This document shows, piece by piece, positions 19,175 to 28,221 of a stretch of 64,000 bases of DNA. This stretch comes from Alcaligenaceae bacterium (GTDB taxonomy: Bacteria > Pseudomonadota > Gammaproteobacteria > Burkholderiales > Burkholderiaceae_B): positions 22,660 through 86,659 of the forward strand of contig JACCEO010000012.1 in assembly GCA_013416485.1 (NCBI GenBank). The letters are read 5' to 3'. The translations under genes and the position numbers were made by a program. Under the pieces are notes generated by a model, which saw nothing but the letters and a program-made list of their open reading frames with translations, ran no database searches and was not told the DNA's origin. Numbering within the stretch: the first letter of the stretch is position 1; every line of letters begins with the position of its first letter.

Positions 19175-19918
19175 TTAACAAATCTGTACAGCTTGCTGTA
19201 TTTTCCTGTGTGCCAATTCGGCCGTCCCGTTACGTCCTAAAGCCCGGCACTGTTCATTGGGCAGCACGTCAAAAAACACCAGATCTATGGCAATGCCGGT
19301 TGTACTTAGCAAGCACCACATATTGTGTAATAAGGTTTGCTCGCCAACAAAGGATACTGCATCACTACGTTGGTCGTCCTGAAAAAACCGAAAGGCAACC
19401 GGCTGAACATCGACACCCGTACGCAAGGCAACATCAAATAAGCTGGAATAAAAGTGTTCAACCTGTAGGCCGGACGACGTTTTACCTTCTGGGAACAAAC
19501 CCACCACATCACCGCGCTCAAAGCGAGCCTGCATTTGGCGCCCCACGGCGCGTATGGCATGCCTATGGCCACGCTCGATAAAAATAGTGCCCGAAGCCGC
19601 CACCAACCACCCTATGACAGGCCAGCCACGTATGTCACTTTTTGCAATAAACACGGCAGAACGTACGCTGTTCAGGACAAAAATATCTAACCACGAGACA
19701 TGGTTAGCCACCCAAAGTACCGGGCCGACGTCTTTAGCCTGGCCCTGCACGCTGACCACTACGCCGCACAGTCTAAGCAAGGCACGCGACCATAACCGCG
19801 CTAAGCGACGACGCCACGATAAGGAAACACAGGGGAAAATTAGCGCTACCACCAACACAGCGCTAAACAGCCACAATAAGGCCAAGACCATACGCCAAAC
19901 AAAGCGAATGAGCTTCAT
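19175..19918 (-). CDS. 1-acyl-sn-glycerol-3-phosphate acyltransferase family protein
   Basis: PlsC-type acyltransferase expected to convert lysophosphatidic acid to phosphatidic acid in the inner membrane. With the chosen start ATG 19918 it has 247 residues; ATG 19924 or a TTG at 19942 in the same frame are possible. One N-terminal membrane helix (about 8-30) is followed by the acyltransferase motifs NHVSWLD (72-78) and LFPEGKTSSG (141-150). Whether this is the main PlsC or a paralogue (for example an ornithine-lipid OlsA type) cannot be told from the sequence. It lies between ruvX and lptG in the same direction. Confidence 0.88.
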   Translation of the reverse strand: MKLIRFVWRMVLALLWLFSAVLVVALIFPCVSLSWRRRLARLWSRALLRLCGVVVSVQGQAKDVGPVLWVANHVSWLDIFVLNSVRSAVFIAKSDIRGWPVIGWLVAASGTIFIERGHRHAIRAVGRQMQARFERGDVVGLFPEGKTSSGLQVEHFYSSLFDVALRTGVDVQPVAFRFFQDDQRSDAVSFVGEQTLLHNMWCLLSTTGIAIDLVFFDVLPNEQCRALGRNGTAELAHRKIQQAVQIC

Positions 19919-19960
19919 ACCCATACACCCAATGTTGGGCAATGGGAACCGAGTAAGTTG

Positions 19961-20371
19961 TCAGGACTGAGGCAAAGCATCAAGATACCGCTGCAAAATT
20001 ACTGCCGCTGCCATAGCATCATCAGGAGCATGCGTGCCTAATAATTCCTGGGCCTCCATGCTGGAGCCACGTTCGTCTACCATAGTGACACGCACACCAA
20101 AACGACCATGCAACTGATTGGCGAAACGCCTAGCTTGCAGGGTCGTGTACTGGTCTTGCCCATCGGTAGTTAATGGCAAGCCAACAATAATGCCATTGGG
20201 TCGCCATTCTTCCAGCAAACCCGCAATCAAGGCGAACCGTTGATCGCGGGTGGCTGAGGTGAGTATCTGCAAAGGTCTGGCCTGACGCGTTAAGGTATTA
20301 CCTATAGCCACCCCAATTTTCTTGGTGCCATAGTCAAATGCCAGTAAGGTTTCTTCAAGCGTGACCGGCAT
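19961..20371 (-). CDS. ruvX: Putative pre-16S rRNA nuclease / Holliday junction resolvase-like YqgF
   Basis: RNase H-like fold protein that matures the 5' end of 16S rRNA in E. coli; 136 residues, normal. The first strand LLAFDYGTKKIGVAIG carries catalytic Asp13, and VDERGSSMEA and the C-terminal DDAMAAAVILQRYLD hold the other acidic residues. It overlaps yqgE by 17 bases, a conserved gene pair. In several Burkholderiales pyrR-pyrB-pyrC follow ruvX, whereas here the acyltransferase follows directly. Confidence 0.95.
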   Translation of the reverse strand: MPVTLEETLLAFDYGTKKIGVAIGNTLTRQARPLQILTSATRDQRFALIAGLLEEWRPNGIIVGLPLTTDGQDQYTTLQARRFANQLHGRFGVRVTMVDERGSSMEAQELLGTHAPDDAMAAAVILQRYLDALPQS

Positions 20372-20948
20372 CGCCCACCAACATCATGGGATCTATGCCC
20401 AGTTGTGCCAAGGCAGCGCTATAGCGCTCTTCAGATGGGGTATCGAACAATATGGTGTTATTCGCCGCCACATTCAACCAGGCATTCTGGGCCATTTCGC
20501 TTTCCAACTGACCCGCGTCCCAGCCTGCATATCCCAAAGTCACCAAGATTTTGACCGGTCCCTGACCTTGCGAAACATCTTGCAGGACATCACGTGAGGT
20601 CGTCAGGGCAAGGCCACCTAGCTGCACACTAGAGGTATACCCCCCTTCAGGCGCATGCAGCACGAATCCACGATCAGTTTGTACTGGCCCACCAAAAAAT
20701 ACTGGCGCATGCTGTACCGCACCGATCTCTAGTGATAGATCCAGATCGATACGCTGCAGCAAATCGCCTACAGTGATGTCAGTTGGTCGGTTGACGACCA
20801 ACCCCAAAGCACCTTGCTCGTTGTGTTCACAGACGTAAATCAAGGTGTTGGCCAAAACCCCCGACACCATGCCAGGCATGGCGATCAGGAACTGCCGTGA
20901 TAAGTCCGTACTGCAATCAGTGCTGGAATGTGCAGTTGTTGTGACCAT
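20355..20948 (-). CDS. YqgE/AlgH family protein
   Basis: A 197-residue cytoplasmic protein of the YqgE/AlgH (DUF179) family. Family motifs are seen: FLIAMPGMVSGVLANTLIYVCEHNEQGALGLVVNR, then VFFGGPVQTDRGFVLH and LVTLGYAGWDAGQLESE. AlgH was first linked to alginate regulation in Pseudomonas; its biochemical role is unresolved. A leading stretch of about 18 residues before the conserved core suggests that a later start is possible. It sits between rubredoxin and ruvX, with a 17-base overlap with the latter. Confidence 0.93.
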   Translation of the reverse strand: MVTTTAHSSTDCSTDLSRQFLIAMPGMVSGVLANTLIYVCEHNEQGALGLVVNRPTDITVGDLLQRIDLDLSLEIGAVQHAPVFFGGPVQTDRGFVLHAPEGGYTSSVQLGGLALTTSRDVLQDVSQGQGPVKILVTLGYAGWDAGQLESEMAQNAWLNVAANNTILFDTPSEERYSAALAQLGIDPMMLVGDAGHA

Positions 20949-20991
20949 GACGGCCTCCGTGCGTAATGCCAGCCTTGCTGGCTAGCAGGTT

Positions 20992-21156
20992 TTATACCTC
21001 GATGAGTTCGAAGTCTTCTTTGCGAGCACCGCATTCTGGGCAAACCCAATTTGGCGGCACGTCTTCCCATTTAGTTCCTGGAGCAATACCCTCTTCAGGC
21101 AGGCCGGATTCTTCATCATAGATCCAACCACAAATAAGACACATCCATGTACGCAT
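20992..21156 (-). CDS. Rubredoxin
   Basis: A 54-residue iron electron carrier. Reading the minus strand from ATG 21156 gives MRTWMCLICGWIYDEESG, then WVCPECGARKEDF, ending LIEV. The two CxxCG knuckles (Cys6/Cys9 and Cys39/Cys42) bind one iron, and the spacing and aromatic core are typical. Rubredoxins donate electrons to alkane hydroxylases, oxygen-detoxifying or other redox enzymes; the partner is not visible here. It is the first gene of the yqgE-ruvX cluster, 43 bases before yqgE. Longer frames overlapping this region on the same strand are not real genes. Confidence 0.95.
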   Translation of the reverse strand: MRTWMCLICGWIYDEESGLPEEGIAPGTKWEDVPPNWVCPECGARKEDFELIEV

Positions 21157-21294
21157 TTTAATTTACTCACAAAATTTCAAACTCAAAGAACAAGACTTTT
21201 GAGCGCTTCTATTAGAATGGGGGCCATCTTGTTAAATCCAATAGCCACACCTGCAAATTTGGGTGTCGCCTGTTATTTGCGAAACATAAACGCC

Positions 21295-22098
21295 GTGCAA
21301 GCATCCACCCCACCTTTGGTACTTATTTTCGGTCCTTTTGATCCTACAGGAGCGAGTAGCCTGCCCGCTGATGCGGTTACCTGTGCAAATTTGGGCTGTC
21401 ATGCCCTAAGTGCACTAACCGCCATACGGGTGCAAGATACAGCCCATATCGACGAAATACAGCCTATTTCCCCGGAATCACTAGACGACCAAGCACGTTG
21501 TCTATTAGAAGACATGGCCATCAAAGCCATCAAGGTCGGTCAGGTTTATACCACTGAAACGGTAAGCATGATCGCCCAAATAGCCGCAGACTATAACCAT
21601 GTTCCGTTAATTTTGCATCTTTTGCCTCTGCCAGACGACTCCTTGTTGGATGACGTCACCGCGGAGGAACTACAGTCAGCCATCTTGGAGCTGCTATTAC
21701 CCTTGACCGACATTGTTATTATTGATCACAATTTACTGCTGCAATGGCAGGCAGAAGACGTGCTGCCTACTGAAGATGCACTGACTCCAGGTCAATCCTT
21801 GCTGCAATATGGTACGCAGTGGGTCCTTAGCTGTGGCGCGCCTTTAGCAACAGGGCAACTTGTCTATTTGCTAGAGGGACAAAGTCAATTAACTTCTAGT
21901 TGGCCTTGGCAACCCCCTCCAGCTCGCTTACAAGACACCGAGGGTCCTATGTCTTGCGCCCTAATGGCGCAGCTTGCTCATGGCAACATCACTATGCCCC
22001 AGGCTGCCCAGGCCGCTGTTGCACAAACAACAACCTTGCTGGCCCGCAGCTTTCAACCCGGCATGGGGCAGCGTCTTATCAATCGCAGCCCAGCCTAA
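21295..22098 (+). CDS. thiD: Hydroxymethylpyrimidine/phosphomethylpyrimidine kinase-like protein
   Basis: ThiD-type kinase that supplies HMP-pyrophosphate for thiamine synthesis. The recognisable fold starts at LVLIFGPFDPTGASSLPADAVTCANLGCHA, equivalent to the family's GxDPSGGAGxxADxxT start. GTG 21295 gives 267 residues, the usual size; the frame is open further upstream to TTG 21199 and ATG 21217, so the start is uncertain and no strong ribosome-binding site settles it. The ATP/GCGD-type C-terminal motif is degenerate (DTEGPMSCALMAQLAHG), as in other Burkholderiales members. thiE follows 15 bases later, supporting the pathway assignment. Confidence 0.82.
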   Translation: MQASTPPLVLIFGPFDPTGASSLPADAVTCANLGCHALSALTAIRVQDTAHIDEIQPISPESLDDQARCLLEDMAIKAIKVGQVYTTETVSMIAQIAADYNHVPLILHLLPLPDDSLLDDVTAEELQSAILELLLPLTDIVIIDHNLLLQWQAEDVLPTEDALTPGQSLLQYGTQWVLSCGAPLATGQLVYLLEGQSQLTSSWPWQPPPARLQDTEGPMSCALMAQLAHGNITMPQAAQAAVAQTTTLLARSFQPGMGQRLINRSPA

Positions 22099-22113
22099 CT
22101 TCGGAGCCCTTCT

Positions 22114-22764
22114 ATGACGGTAAGCTTACGTTTTCCTAGCGGCGTTTATGGCGTGACCCCAGAATGGGATGACACTGACCGCCTATTGGATGCCATTAGC
22201 GCTGCCGCTGCAGGTGGCATGGTGGCTCTGCAATGGCGACGTAAAACCGCCACACCAGAAACCGGTCCTAAGCAAGCACGACGCGTTGTCGCCCACTGCC
22301 AGTCACTGGGTGTATTAGCCATTATCAATGACGACTGGCGCCTGGCCATACTCACGGGTGCCGATGGTGCTCATCTGGGTCGCCATGATGGCGAGCTGAC
22401 CGAAGCCCGTCTTGCATTGGGCACAGATAAAATTCTAGGCTGCTCATGCTACAACGATATAAACTTGGCTAAACACGCCTTAGCAGCCGGAGTTGACTAT
22501 ATTGCTTTCGGCGCCATGTATCCTTCTATGGTCAAGCCTGATGCACCGCGGGCTACTACCCAGCACATTGCACAAGGCCGTGAACTTGCCGCTAGCCATG
22601 GCCCAGATTCTCGTGCTGCCGTCGTCGTTATCGGTGGTATTAAACCCGACAACGCAGCCCCTCTGGTCGCCGCCGGCGCCGACAGCCTGGCTTTGATCAA
22701 TGGCCTATTTGAAAGCCCTGATATCCAGGCAACCGCCGCCCAACTTGCTATGCTATGGCCTTAA
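22114..22764 (+). CDS. thiE: Thiamine-phosphate synthase
   Basis: Joins HMP-PP and the thiazole phosphate to make thiamine monophosphate. 216-residue TIM barrel. The motifs ALQWRRKTA, INDDWRLAILTGADGAHLGRHDG, DYIAFGAMYPSMVKP and VVIGGIKPDNAAPLVAAGAD correspond to the phosphate and substrate loops of ThiE. GGAG lies seven bases before the ATG. It forms a likely operon with thiD upstream and hemL 33 bases downstream. thiS is elsewhere in the window (57924) and thiG is not seen. Confidence 0.95.
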   Translation: MTVSLRFPSGVYGVTPEWDDTDRLLDAISAAAAGGMVALQWRRKTATPETGPKQARRVVAHCQSLGVLAIINDDWRLAILTGADGAHLGRHDGELTEARLALGTDKILGCSCYNDINLAKHALAAGVDYIAFGAMYPSMVKPDAPRATTQHIAQGRELAASHGPDSRAAVVVIGGIKPDNAAPLVAAGADSLALINGLFESPDIQATAAQLAMLWP

Positions 22765-22797
22765 CACTATTTCTACTTATGGACCACGCCTAACACT

Positions 22798-24075
22798 ATG
22801 TCTCGCAATACTGAACTTTTTGACCGCGCTTGTAAAACCATACCTGGCGGCGTAAATTCGCCAGTACGTGCTTTCCGTTCCGTCGGTGGCTCACCACGTT
22901 TCATGCAACGCGCCAACGGCCCCTATATTTGGGATGCGGAAAATGTCCGCTATATCGACTATGTGGGCTCGTGGGGTCCTGCCATATTGGGTCACGCCCA
23001 TCCCGACGTCATCAGCGCGGTTCAAGCGGCTGTCGTTGATGGATTATCATTTGGTGCCCCCACCGAAGCCGAAATCCAGATCGCAGAAGCCATCGTCAAC
23101 TTGATGCCTTCAATGGAAAAAGTCAGGCTGGTCAGTTCTGGCACCGAAGCCACCATGACCGCGATACGTCTGGCACGTGGCGCTACAGGCCGATCCAAAA
23201 TCATAAAATTTGAAGGGTGTTATCACGGCCACGCCGACAGCCTGCTGGTCAAGGCGGGTTCAGGCATGCTGACCTTCGGCAACCCCACTTCCGCAGGTGT
23301 TCCACCAGAGTTTATCCAGCACACCCTGGTACTGGATTACAACAACCTAGATGCTCTAGACGCCGCATTTACCGAATACGGTTCAGATATCGCCTGTGTG
23401 ATTATCGAACCCATCGCTGGCAACATGAATTTGATCAAGCCCCTGCCAGGCTATTTGGAAGGTCTACGCGCTTTATGTACCAAGCATGGTGCTTTGCTGA
23501 TTTTTGACGAAGTCATGACTGGTTTCCGCGCTGGTCCACAAGGCGTACAGGGTTTAACTGGCGTAATTCCTGATATCACTACTTTGGCCAAGGTCATAGG
23601 CGGCGGTATGCCAGTAGGTGCTTTTGGTGGTCGTGCTGACATCATGGAACACATTGCACCGATAGGCAATGTGTATCAAGCAGGTACCCTATCTGGCAAC
23701 CCGGTCGCTGTTGCTGCTGGGCTAGCCACACTTAAGTTGCTAGGACAACCCGGTTTCTACGAGCGTTTAGGCGAACAGTCGCGCAAGTTGACTGTAGGTT
23801 TGTCCAACAGTGCCAAAAAAGCAGGTGTCCCCTTCTGCACTGATTATGTCGGCGGCATGTTCGGCTTGTATTTCAGCCCTGAAGTGCCCACCACTTTTGC
23901 GGAAGTCTCAAAGTGCGACACTGCGCTATTTAACCGCTTCTTCCATGCCATGCTGGACCAAGGCGTGTACTTTGCACCGTCAGCTTTCGAAGCCGGATTC
24001 ATGTCGGCCGCCCACGACGACGAAGTCATACAAACCACCTTGGATATTGCTGACAAGGTTTTTGCCAGCCTATAA
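22798..24075 (+). CDS. hemL: Glutamate-1-semialdehyde 2,1-aminomutase
   Basis: PLP enzyme that turns glutamate-1-semialdehyde into 5-aminolevulinate, the entry to haem in the C5 pathway. 425 residues, standard length. Phosphate-binding SSGTEATM (113-120), cofactor Asp in DEVMTGFR (237-244) and the Schiff-base Lys265 in [10 protein letters not shown] are all present. The neighbours thiD-thiE-hemL are a conserved order in Bordetella relatives. Confidence 0.98.
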   Translation: MSRNTELFDRACKTIPGGVNSPVRAFRSVGGSPRFMQRANGPYIWDAENVRYIDYVGSWGPAILGHAHPDVISAVQAAVVDGLSFGAPTEAEIQIAEAIVNLMPSMEKVRLVSSGTEATMTAIRLARGATGRSKIIKFEGCYHGHADSLLVKAGSGMLTFGNPTSAGVPPEFIQHTLVLDYNNLDALDAAFTEYGSDIACVIIEPIAGNMNLIKPLPGYLEGLRALCTKHGALLIFDEVMTGFRAGPQGVQGLTGVIPDITTLAKVIGGGMPVGAFGGRADIMEHIAPIGNVYQAGTLSGNPVAVAAGLATLKLLGQPGFYERLGEQSRKLTVGLSNSAKKAGVPFCTDYVGGMFGLYFSPEVPTTFAEVSKCDTALFNRFFHAMLDQGVYFAPSAFEAGFMSAAHDDEVIQTTLDIADKVFASL

Positions 24076-24091
24076 GGCCTTAATCGTCAAC

Positions 24092-24118
24092 ATCCGCCAT
24101 GCAGCATGCCTGGCGGAT
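24092..24118 (+). terminator. Hairpin after hemL
   Basis: Perfect 8-bp stem ATCCGCCA / TGGCGGAT with an 11-base loop, 17 bases after the hemL stop. No T-run follows (ACCCTCCCC), so Rho-independent termination is doubtful. The rest of the gap up to the MarR gene (24119-24366) holds no gene I can recognise and presumably carries that gene's promoter. Confidence 0.4.
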
Positions 24119-24366
24119 ACCCTCCCCGCACCACTACGTTACTCATAGATCACTAAGAAAAAAGTCAGGTAGGCATCATTTCAAACCGTATTTCCTAGAA
24201 TTCTGCTCGGTAAAAACAAGAACATTCACTGTCAACTTGATCTGTCTTAAACAAGTGCGACTTCGTTCTACCATGAAGCTAGTTTCACACTATTATCTAC
24301 AGCACGGCGTACAAATAGTTGAAGCATAGAGTTTTTACCCCCGCCTATTTCTACACGAGGGATACC

Positions 24367-24885
24367 ATGATAGCCATGTCACCTGCCATGATTTCTAAGA
24401 ACATTACTCCAGACTTGGAAACCCGAGCGGTCCCTGAAGACCACTTAAGTTTACGCTTGTGGTTACGCATACTGACTTGCACCAATCTGGTTGAAAATGA
24501 AATTCGCAGCCGTCTGCGCACAGACTTCTCTACCACCTTGCCTCGCTTTGACCTGATGGCTCAATTGCTACACTCCCCTAACGGGATGAAAATGAGTGAT
24601 CTCTCTCGCCACATGATGGTCACTAACGGCAACATTACTGGCATCACCGACCAACTCGAGAAAGAAGGCATGGTAGAGCGCGTCAAAGTCGCCAATGACA
24701 GACGCAGCTCGCTGATATGCCTAACCATGAAAGGCAAGCGCCATGTTAAAAAAATGGCCGCACAGCACGAAACCTGGATACAGACATTTTTTGGTGATTT
24801 GTCAGAAAAAAGTCGCAAAGACTTGTTTCATGCGCTAGGTGAGCTTAAGCTGGTAACCCGCACGCAATTATCAGATAAAGCCTGA
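24367..24885 (+). CDS. MarR-family transcriptional regulator
   Basis: A 172-residue winged-helix dimeric regulator. ATG 24367 is preceded by GAGGGA; an in-frame Met at 24319 lacks such a site. After a helical dimerisation segment (LRLWLRILTCTNLVENEIRSRL) comes the DNA-binding domain: helix-turn-helix MSDLSRHMMVTNGNITGITDQLEKEGMVERV and the wing ANDRRSSLICLTMKGK. It resembles the Bordetella regulator BpsR in domain layout and sequence style, but the target genes and ligand cannot be inferred. It stands alone between hemL and argJ. Confidence 0.9.
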   Translation: MIAMSPAMISKNITPDLETRAVPEDHLSLRLWLRILTCTNLVENEIRSRLRTDFSTTLPRFDLMAQLLHSPNGMKMSDLSRHMMVTNGNITGITDQLEKEGMVERVKVANDRRSSLICLTMKGKRHVKKMAAQHETWIQTFFGDLSEKSRKDLFHALGELKLVTRTQLSDKA

Positions 24886-24941
24886 TTACCGTTGCTTTCC
24901 GAACACAACTACCTTTTTGCGTTTAATCACGCTGATTCGTC

Positions 24942-26168
24942 ATGGCCGTTAACTTATATATACCCCCAGCATCTGATATTTTCCCTGTTCCTGGCATAGA
25001 AATCGGCATAGCCCAAGCCGGCATACGCAAGGCCAATCACAATGACCTGACAGTATTTCGCCTGTCTCCAGACACCCAAGTCGCAGGTGTATTCACGACC
25101 AACCGTTTCCGTGCTGCCCCAGTACAAGTGTGCGAAAGCCATTTGGCGGCAGGCCACGGCATACGCGCCCTAGTCATTAATACCGGCAACGCCAACGCAG
25201 GCTCTGGCAGCAGTGGCTTACAAGCCGCCCAACGCAGCTGCGCTGCCGTCGCAGAACTACTGAACATACAGCCCAACCAGGTATTGCCATTTTCCACAGG
25301 CGTTATTCTGGAGCCTTTACCCATAGACCGCCTAGTCGCTGCCCTGCCCCAGGCCACAGCCAGTTTTGAATCAAACAACTGGTTTGCTGCGGCACACAGC
25401 ATCATGACCACTGATACCCAGCCAAAAATAGTGTCACAACAGCTGGATCTGGGCGGCAAACGCATTACCATTACTGGCATCAGTAAAGGCGCGGGCATGA
25501 TACGTCCCAACATGGCAACCATGCTGGGGTATCTGGGCACAGACGCAGGACTCAGTTCAGAACTGCTGGCCGAAACTACCCGTGCCATTGCAGACCAGTC
25601 ATTTAATCGCATCACAGTCGATGGCGACACATCCACAAATGATTCTTTTATCATTATGGCAACAGGCCAAAGTGGTGTGCTGATAGAGTCCGTCTCTGAC
25701 CCCTTGTACTTGCCGCTATTCCAAGCCCTAGCTGCTGCTGCAACAGAACTGGCACAAAAAATCGTGCGCGACGCCGAAGGTGCAACTAAGTTCATGACCG
25801 TACAAGTGGAACAGGCAGGCAGCACAGATGAAGCCCTTAAGGTAGCCTACGCTGTCGCCCAATCTCCCTTAGTCAAAACCGCTTTCTTCGCTTCTGACCC
25901 CAACCTAGGGCGCATACTGTGCGCCATAGGCTACGCAGGCATAGACGACTTAGATGTTAGTGGTATTAAGCTGTGGCTAGGCGATGTCTTAGTCGCCAGC
26001 AATGGCGAACGCCACCCAGACTACCAGGAAGAAGACGGCAAGCGTGTCATGAAAGAAGCCGAAATCCTAGTAAAGATACAGCTAGGGCGTGGTGACAAGA
26101 CTGAAACGGTATACACCTGCGACTTTTCGCACGAGTACGTAACGATCAATGCGGATTATCGGTCTTAA
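24942..26168 (+). CDS. argJ: Bifunctional glutamate N-acetyltransferase / amino-acid acetyltransferase (ornithine acetyltransferase)
   Basis: Recycles the acetyl group from N-acetylornithine to glutamate in cyclic arginine synthesis, and may also acetylate glutamate from acetyl-CoA. 408 residues, made as a proenzyme that self-cleaves before a Thr. The cleavage/nucleophile motif [21 protein letters not shown] has the break expected between Ala192 and Thr193. [10 protein letters not shown] and [12 protein letters not shown] near the start and [15 protein letters not shown] late are typical. Start ATG 24942 is 56 bases after the MarR gene. Confidence 0.96.
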   Translation: MAVNLYIPPASDIFPVPGIEIGIAQAGIRKANHNDLTVFRLSPDTQVAGVFTTNRFRAAPVQVCESHLAAGHGIRALVINTGNANAGSGSSGLQAAQRSCAAVAELLNIQPNQVLPFSTGVILEPLPIDRLVAALPQATASFESNNWFAAAHSIMTTDTQPKIVSQQLDLGGKRITITGISKGAGMIRPNMATMLGYLGTDAGLSSELLAETTRAIADQSFNRITVDGDTSTNDSFIIMATGQSGVLIESVSDPLYLPLFQALAAAATELAQKIVRDAEGATKFMTVQVEQAGSTDEALKVAYAVAQSPLVKTAFFASDPNLGRILCAIGYAGIDDLDVSGIKLWLGDVLVASNGERHPDYQEEDGKRVMKEAEILVKIQLGRGDKTETVYTCDFSHEYVTINADYRS

Positions 26169-26201
26169 AGTGATGCCACTGGTCGTGTAGGTTCATCCTG
26201 T

Positions 26202-26239
26202 GCGGGGTTGCTAAGCAACTATGTTGTAGGCAACCCCGC
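26202..26239. repeat. Long perfect inverted repeat after argJ
   Basis: GCGGGGTTGC (26202-26211) and GCAACCCCGC (26230-26239) form a perfect 10-bp stem. The 18-base loop itself contains CAAC-TAT-GTTG, a second small stem. It lies 33 bases after argJ and directly beside the decayed Rpn gene. No T-run follows at once, so it may be an argJ terminator or a leftover element end. Confidence 0.5.
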
Positions 26240-26566
26240 CTACGTTGCCGGGCCTTTTTGCGCAGCGGGGGCCCAGAGTGAAGCCCGACGGGTGACAGCC
26301 GGTGCGACGGCAAGTACCTCGATGTAAATCAATAGCCAGATCGGTTGTTGGGCTTGGGTGTAGACCTGAACCAGCATGTCAGTGTGGCGCTGCCCGGTGG
26401 CCGAAGCATGGTGGATGGCTTGGAGTTCTTTGTCCAAAAAGGTAGGCGATACGGCACAGTCGATCTGAGGCTGCAACCACGGGGCCAGTAGCGTGACAAA
26501 GATCGGGAAGTATTGCCGTATGGCCACTTTCCAGGGGCTGTCATAGTCAGTGACAGTGTGGGGCAT
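26240..26566 (-). pseudogene. Truncated Rpn-family nuclease/transposase remnant
   Basis: The first 83 or so residues (MPHTVTDYDSPWKVAIRQYF, then FLDKELQAIHHA and IWLLIYIEV) match the start of Rpn/YhgA-type PD-(D/E)xK proteins, which are usually about 300 residues. After IYIEV, where the family continues with Gln and the rest of the nuclease core, the reading changes to unrelated sequence (LAVAPAVTRRASLW...) and stops. The catalytic core is therefore incomplete and the gene is a decayed fragment. The remaining bases to the next gene (26567-26808) contain a promoter candidate but no coding sequence I can support. Confidence 0.72.
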
Positions 26567-26725
26567 GACATAAGAGTCCTTGCAGTCGTGAGTGACTACA
26601 TGACTGTAAGAAATCGGGGGTGGTCTGCCTAGTAGGAGAAGTCGCAGTGGTTAAAAATGTCCAGCTTGCACTAAGTCTAATAAGCTGTCACCCGATGCAA
26701 CGACAGAAACAAAACCATCTCACAG

Positions 26726-26756
26726 TTGACGGACAGACGCGTCCCGTCGAGAATAA
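26726..26756 (+). promoter_or_regulatory. Candidate sigma-70 promoter of the aminotransferase gene
   Basis: TTGACG (26726-26731) is followed after 18 bases by AGAATA (26750-26755), 54 bases before the start codon. The spacer contains the palindrome GACGCGTC (26736-26743), which could serve as a regulator site. Both readings are by eye only. Confidence 0.4.
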
Positions 26757-26808
26757 CTAACTTAAGAAGATAAGACTAAGACCTAGAAAACCAACTAGCG
26801 AGACCAGC

Positions 26809-28131
26809 ATGAGCAAAGCCAACGTACCTGACATGTCCAACCTTTGGATGCCTTTTACCGCCAACCGCCAATTCAAGCAGCAACCGCGCTTACTGGCCAA
26901 AGCCCAAGGCATGTACTACACCACCACTGAAGGGCAGCAGGTCTTAGATGGTACGGCAGGTTTATGGTGCGTAAATGCAGGGCATGGACGCAAAGAAATC
27001 ATCCAAGCCATTACCGAACAGGCAACAGAACTGGATTACGCGCCTAGTTTTCAACTGGGCCACGAAGACTCTTTTACGGCGGCCAGTGCGGTAGCCAAGT
27101 TAATGCCAGCGGGCATGGACAGAATCTTTTTTACTAACTCGGGTTCTGAGTCTGTAGATACCGCCCTGAAGATAGCACTCGCCTATCACCGTGCTCGTGG
27201 TGAGGGGCAACGTACACGTTTAATAGGCCGCGAACGGGGCTATCACGGTGTGGGCTTTGGCGGTATTTCGGTGGGTGGTATCTCTGCCAATCGAAAAACC
27301 TTTTCCTCGGCCCTGCTACCCGGCACAGACCATATGCCACATACCCACAACCTGGAACACAACGCCTGGTCTCGTGGTCAACCCACGTGGGGTGCTCATC
27401 TTGCCGATGACCTGGAGCGCATTATTGCTTTGCACGATGCATCCACCATTGCCGCTGTCATTGTAGAACCCTTGGCAGGATCCACAGGAGTCTTGTTACC
27501 TCCGAAAGGCTATCTGGAAAAGCTACGCACAATCACTGAAAAACACGGTATTTTATTGATTTTTGATGAAGTAATTACTGCATTTGGCCGTCTGGGTGCA
27601 GCAACAGCCAGCGAGTTATTCGGAGTTAAACCAGATTTAATCGCTTTGGCAAAAGGCATTAGCAACGCCGCCGTGCCTGCAGGTGCTGTCGCCGTACGTC
27701 GCGAAGTTCATGACACAATTTTAGATGCGGCAGCAAATGGCATAGAGTTTTTCCACGGTTATACCTATTCCGCTCACCCACTGGCAACGGCAGCGATTAC
27801 GGCCACTTTGGGTATCTACGAAAACGAACAACTCTTCCAACGCGCTGCTGGACTAGCCTCTACGTTTGAAAATGCTGCCCACAGCCTCCAGGGCGCCCCG
27901 CACGTGATAGATGTGCGCAACCTAGGCTTAGTGGCAGGTATAGAGCTTGCGCCGCGTACTGGTGCCCCTGGGGCACGAGCGGCAGAAGTCTTTGGAAAAT
28001 GTTTTGACCAAGGCGTACTGGTGCGTTACACCGGCGATATTCTGGCAATTTCACCACCACTGATTATTGACAATGCACAAATAGACCAACTATTCGGCAC
28101 CATCGCTCAGGTCCTGAACACCATAAAATAA
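26809..28131 (+). CDS. Class III omega-aminotransferase (beta-alanine:pyruvate type)
   Basis: A 440-residue PLP transaminase. The start NLWMPFTANRQFK and LDGTAGLWCVNAGHG are characteristic of beta-alanine/omega-amino acid:pyruvate transaminases. The phosphate-binding SGSESVDTALK lies at 111-121, cofactor Asp in FDEVITAFGR (252-261), and Schiff-base Lys282 in ALAKGISNAAVPAG. It would transfer an amino group from beta-alanine or a similar amine to pyruvate, feeding malonate semialdehyde into metabolism; the real amine substrate is not certain. No malonate-semialdehyde dehydrogenase gene is next to it. It ends at a strong bidirectional terminator. Confidence 0.9.
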   Translation: MSKANVPDMSNLWMPFTANRQFKQQPRLLAKAQGMYYTTTEGQQVLDGTAGLWCVNAGHGRKEIIQAITEQATELDYAPSFQLGHEDSFTAASAVAKLMPAGMDRIFFTNSGSESVDTALKIALAYHRARGEGQRTRLIGRERGYHGVGFGGISVGGISANRKTFSSALLPGTDHMPHTHNLEHNAWSRGQPTWGAHLADDLERIIALHDASTIAAVIVEPLAGSTGVLLPPKGYLEKLRTITEKHGILLIFDEVITAFGRLGAATASELFGVKPDLIALAKGISNAAVPAGAVAVRREVHDTILDAAANGIEFFHGYTYSAHPLATAAITATLGIYENEQLFQRAAGLASTFENAAHSLQGAPHVIDVRNLGLVAGIELAPRTGAPGARAAEVFGKCFDQGVLVRYTGDILAISPPLIIDNAQIDQLFGTIAQVLNTIK

Positions 28132-28152
28132 GCCTGAAGATACACATAACGT

Positions 28153-28182
28153 AAAAGGGGATGCCGCTAAGCATCCCCTTTT
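28153..28182. terminator. Bidirectional terminator between aminotransferase and gcvP
   Basis: Perfect 12-bp stem AAAAGGGGATGC / GCATCCCCTTTT with a CGCTAA loop, flanked by A4 on the left and T4 on the right, so it serves both convergent genes. Confidence 0.92.
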
Positions 28183-28221
28183 GCGTTATAGGCACGACTG
28201 CCTAAACCACTGTATAACAAA

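Noticed and set aside
20885..21170. Two 61-62 residue minus-strand frames over the rubredoxin region
   Set aside because: They are out of frame with the clear rubredoxin reading (20992-21156), which has both CxxCG motifs.
21157..21294. Possible TPP riboswitch before thiD-thiE
   Set aside because: None of the conserved TPP boxes (CUGAGA, ACCUGA region) could be found on the plus strand.
25037..25825. 262-residue minus-strand open frame inside argJ
   Set aside because: Antisense shadow; composition follows the argJ codons and no family features are visible.
26329..26571. 80-residue minus-strand frame overlapping the Rpn remnant
   Set aside because: Different frame from the recognisable Rpn sequence; shadow only.
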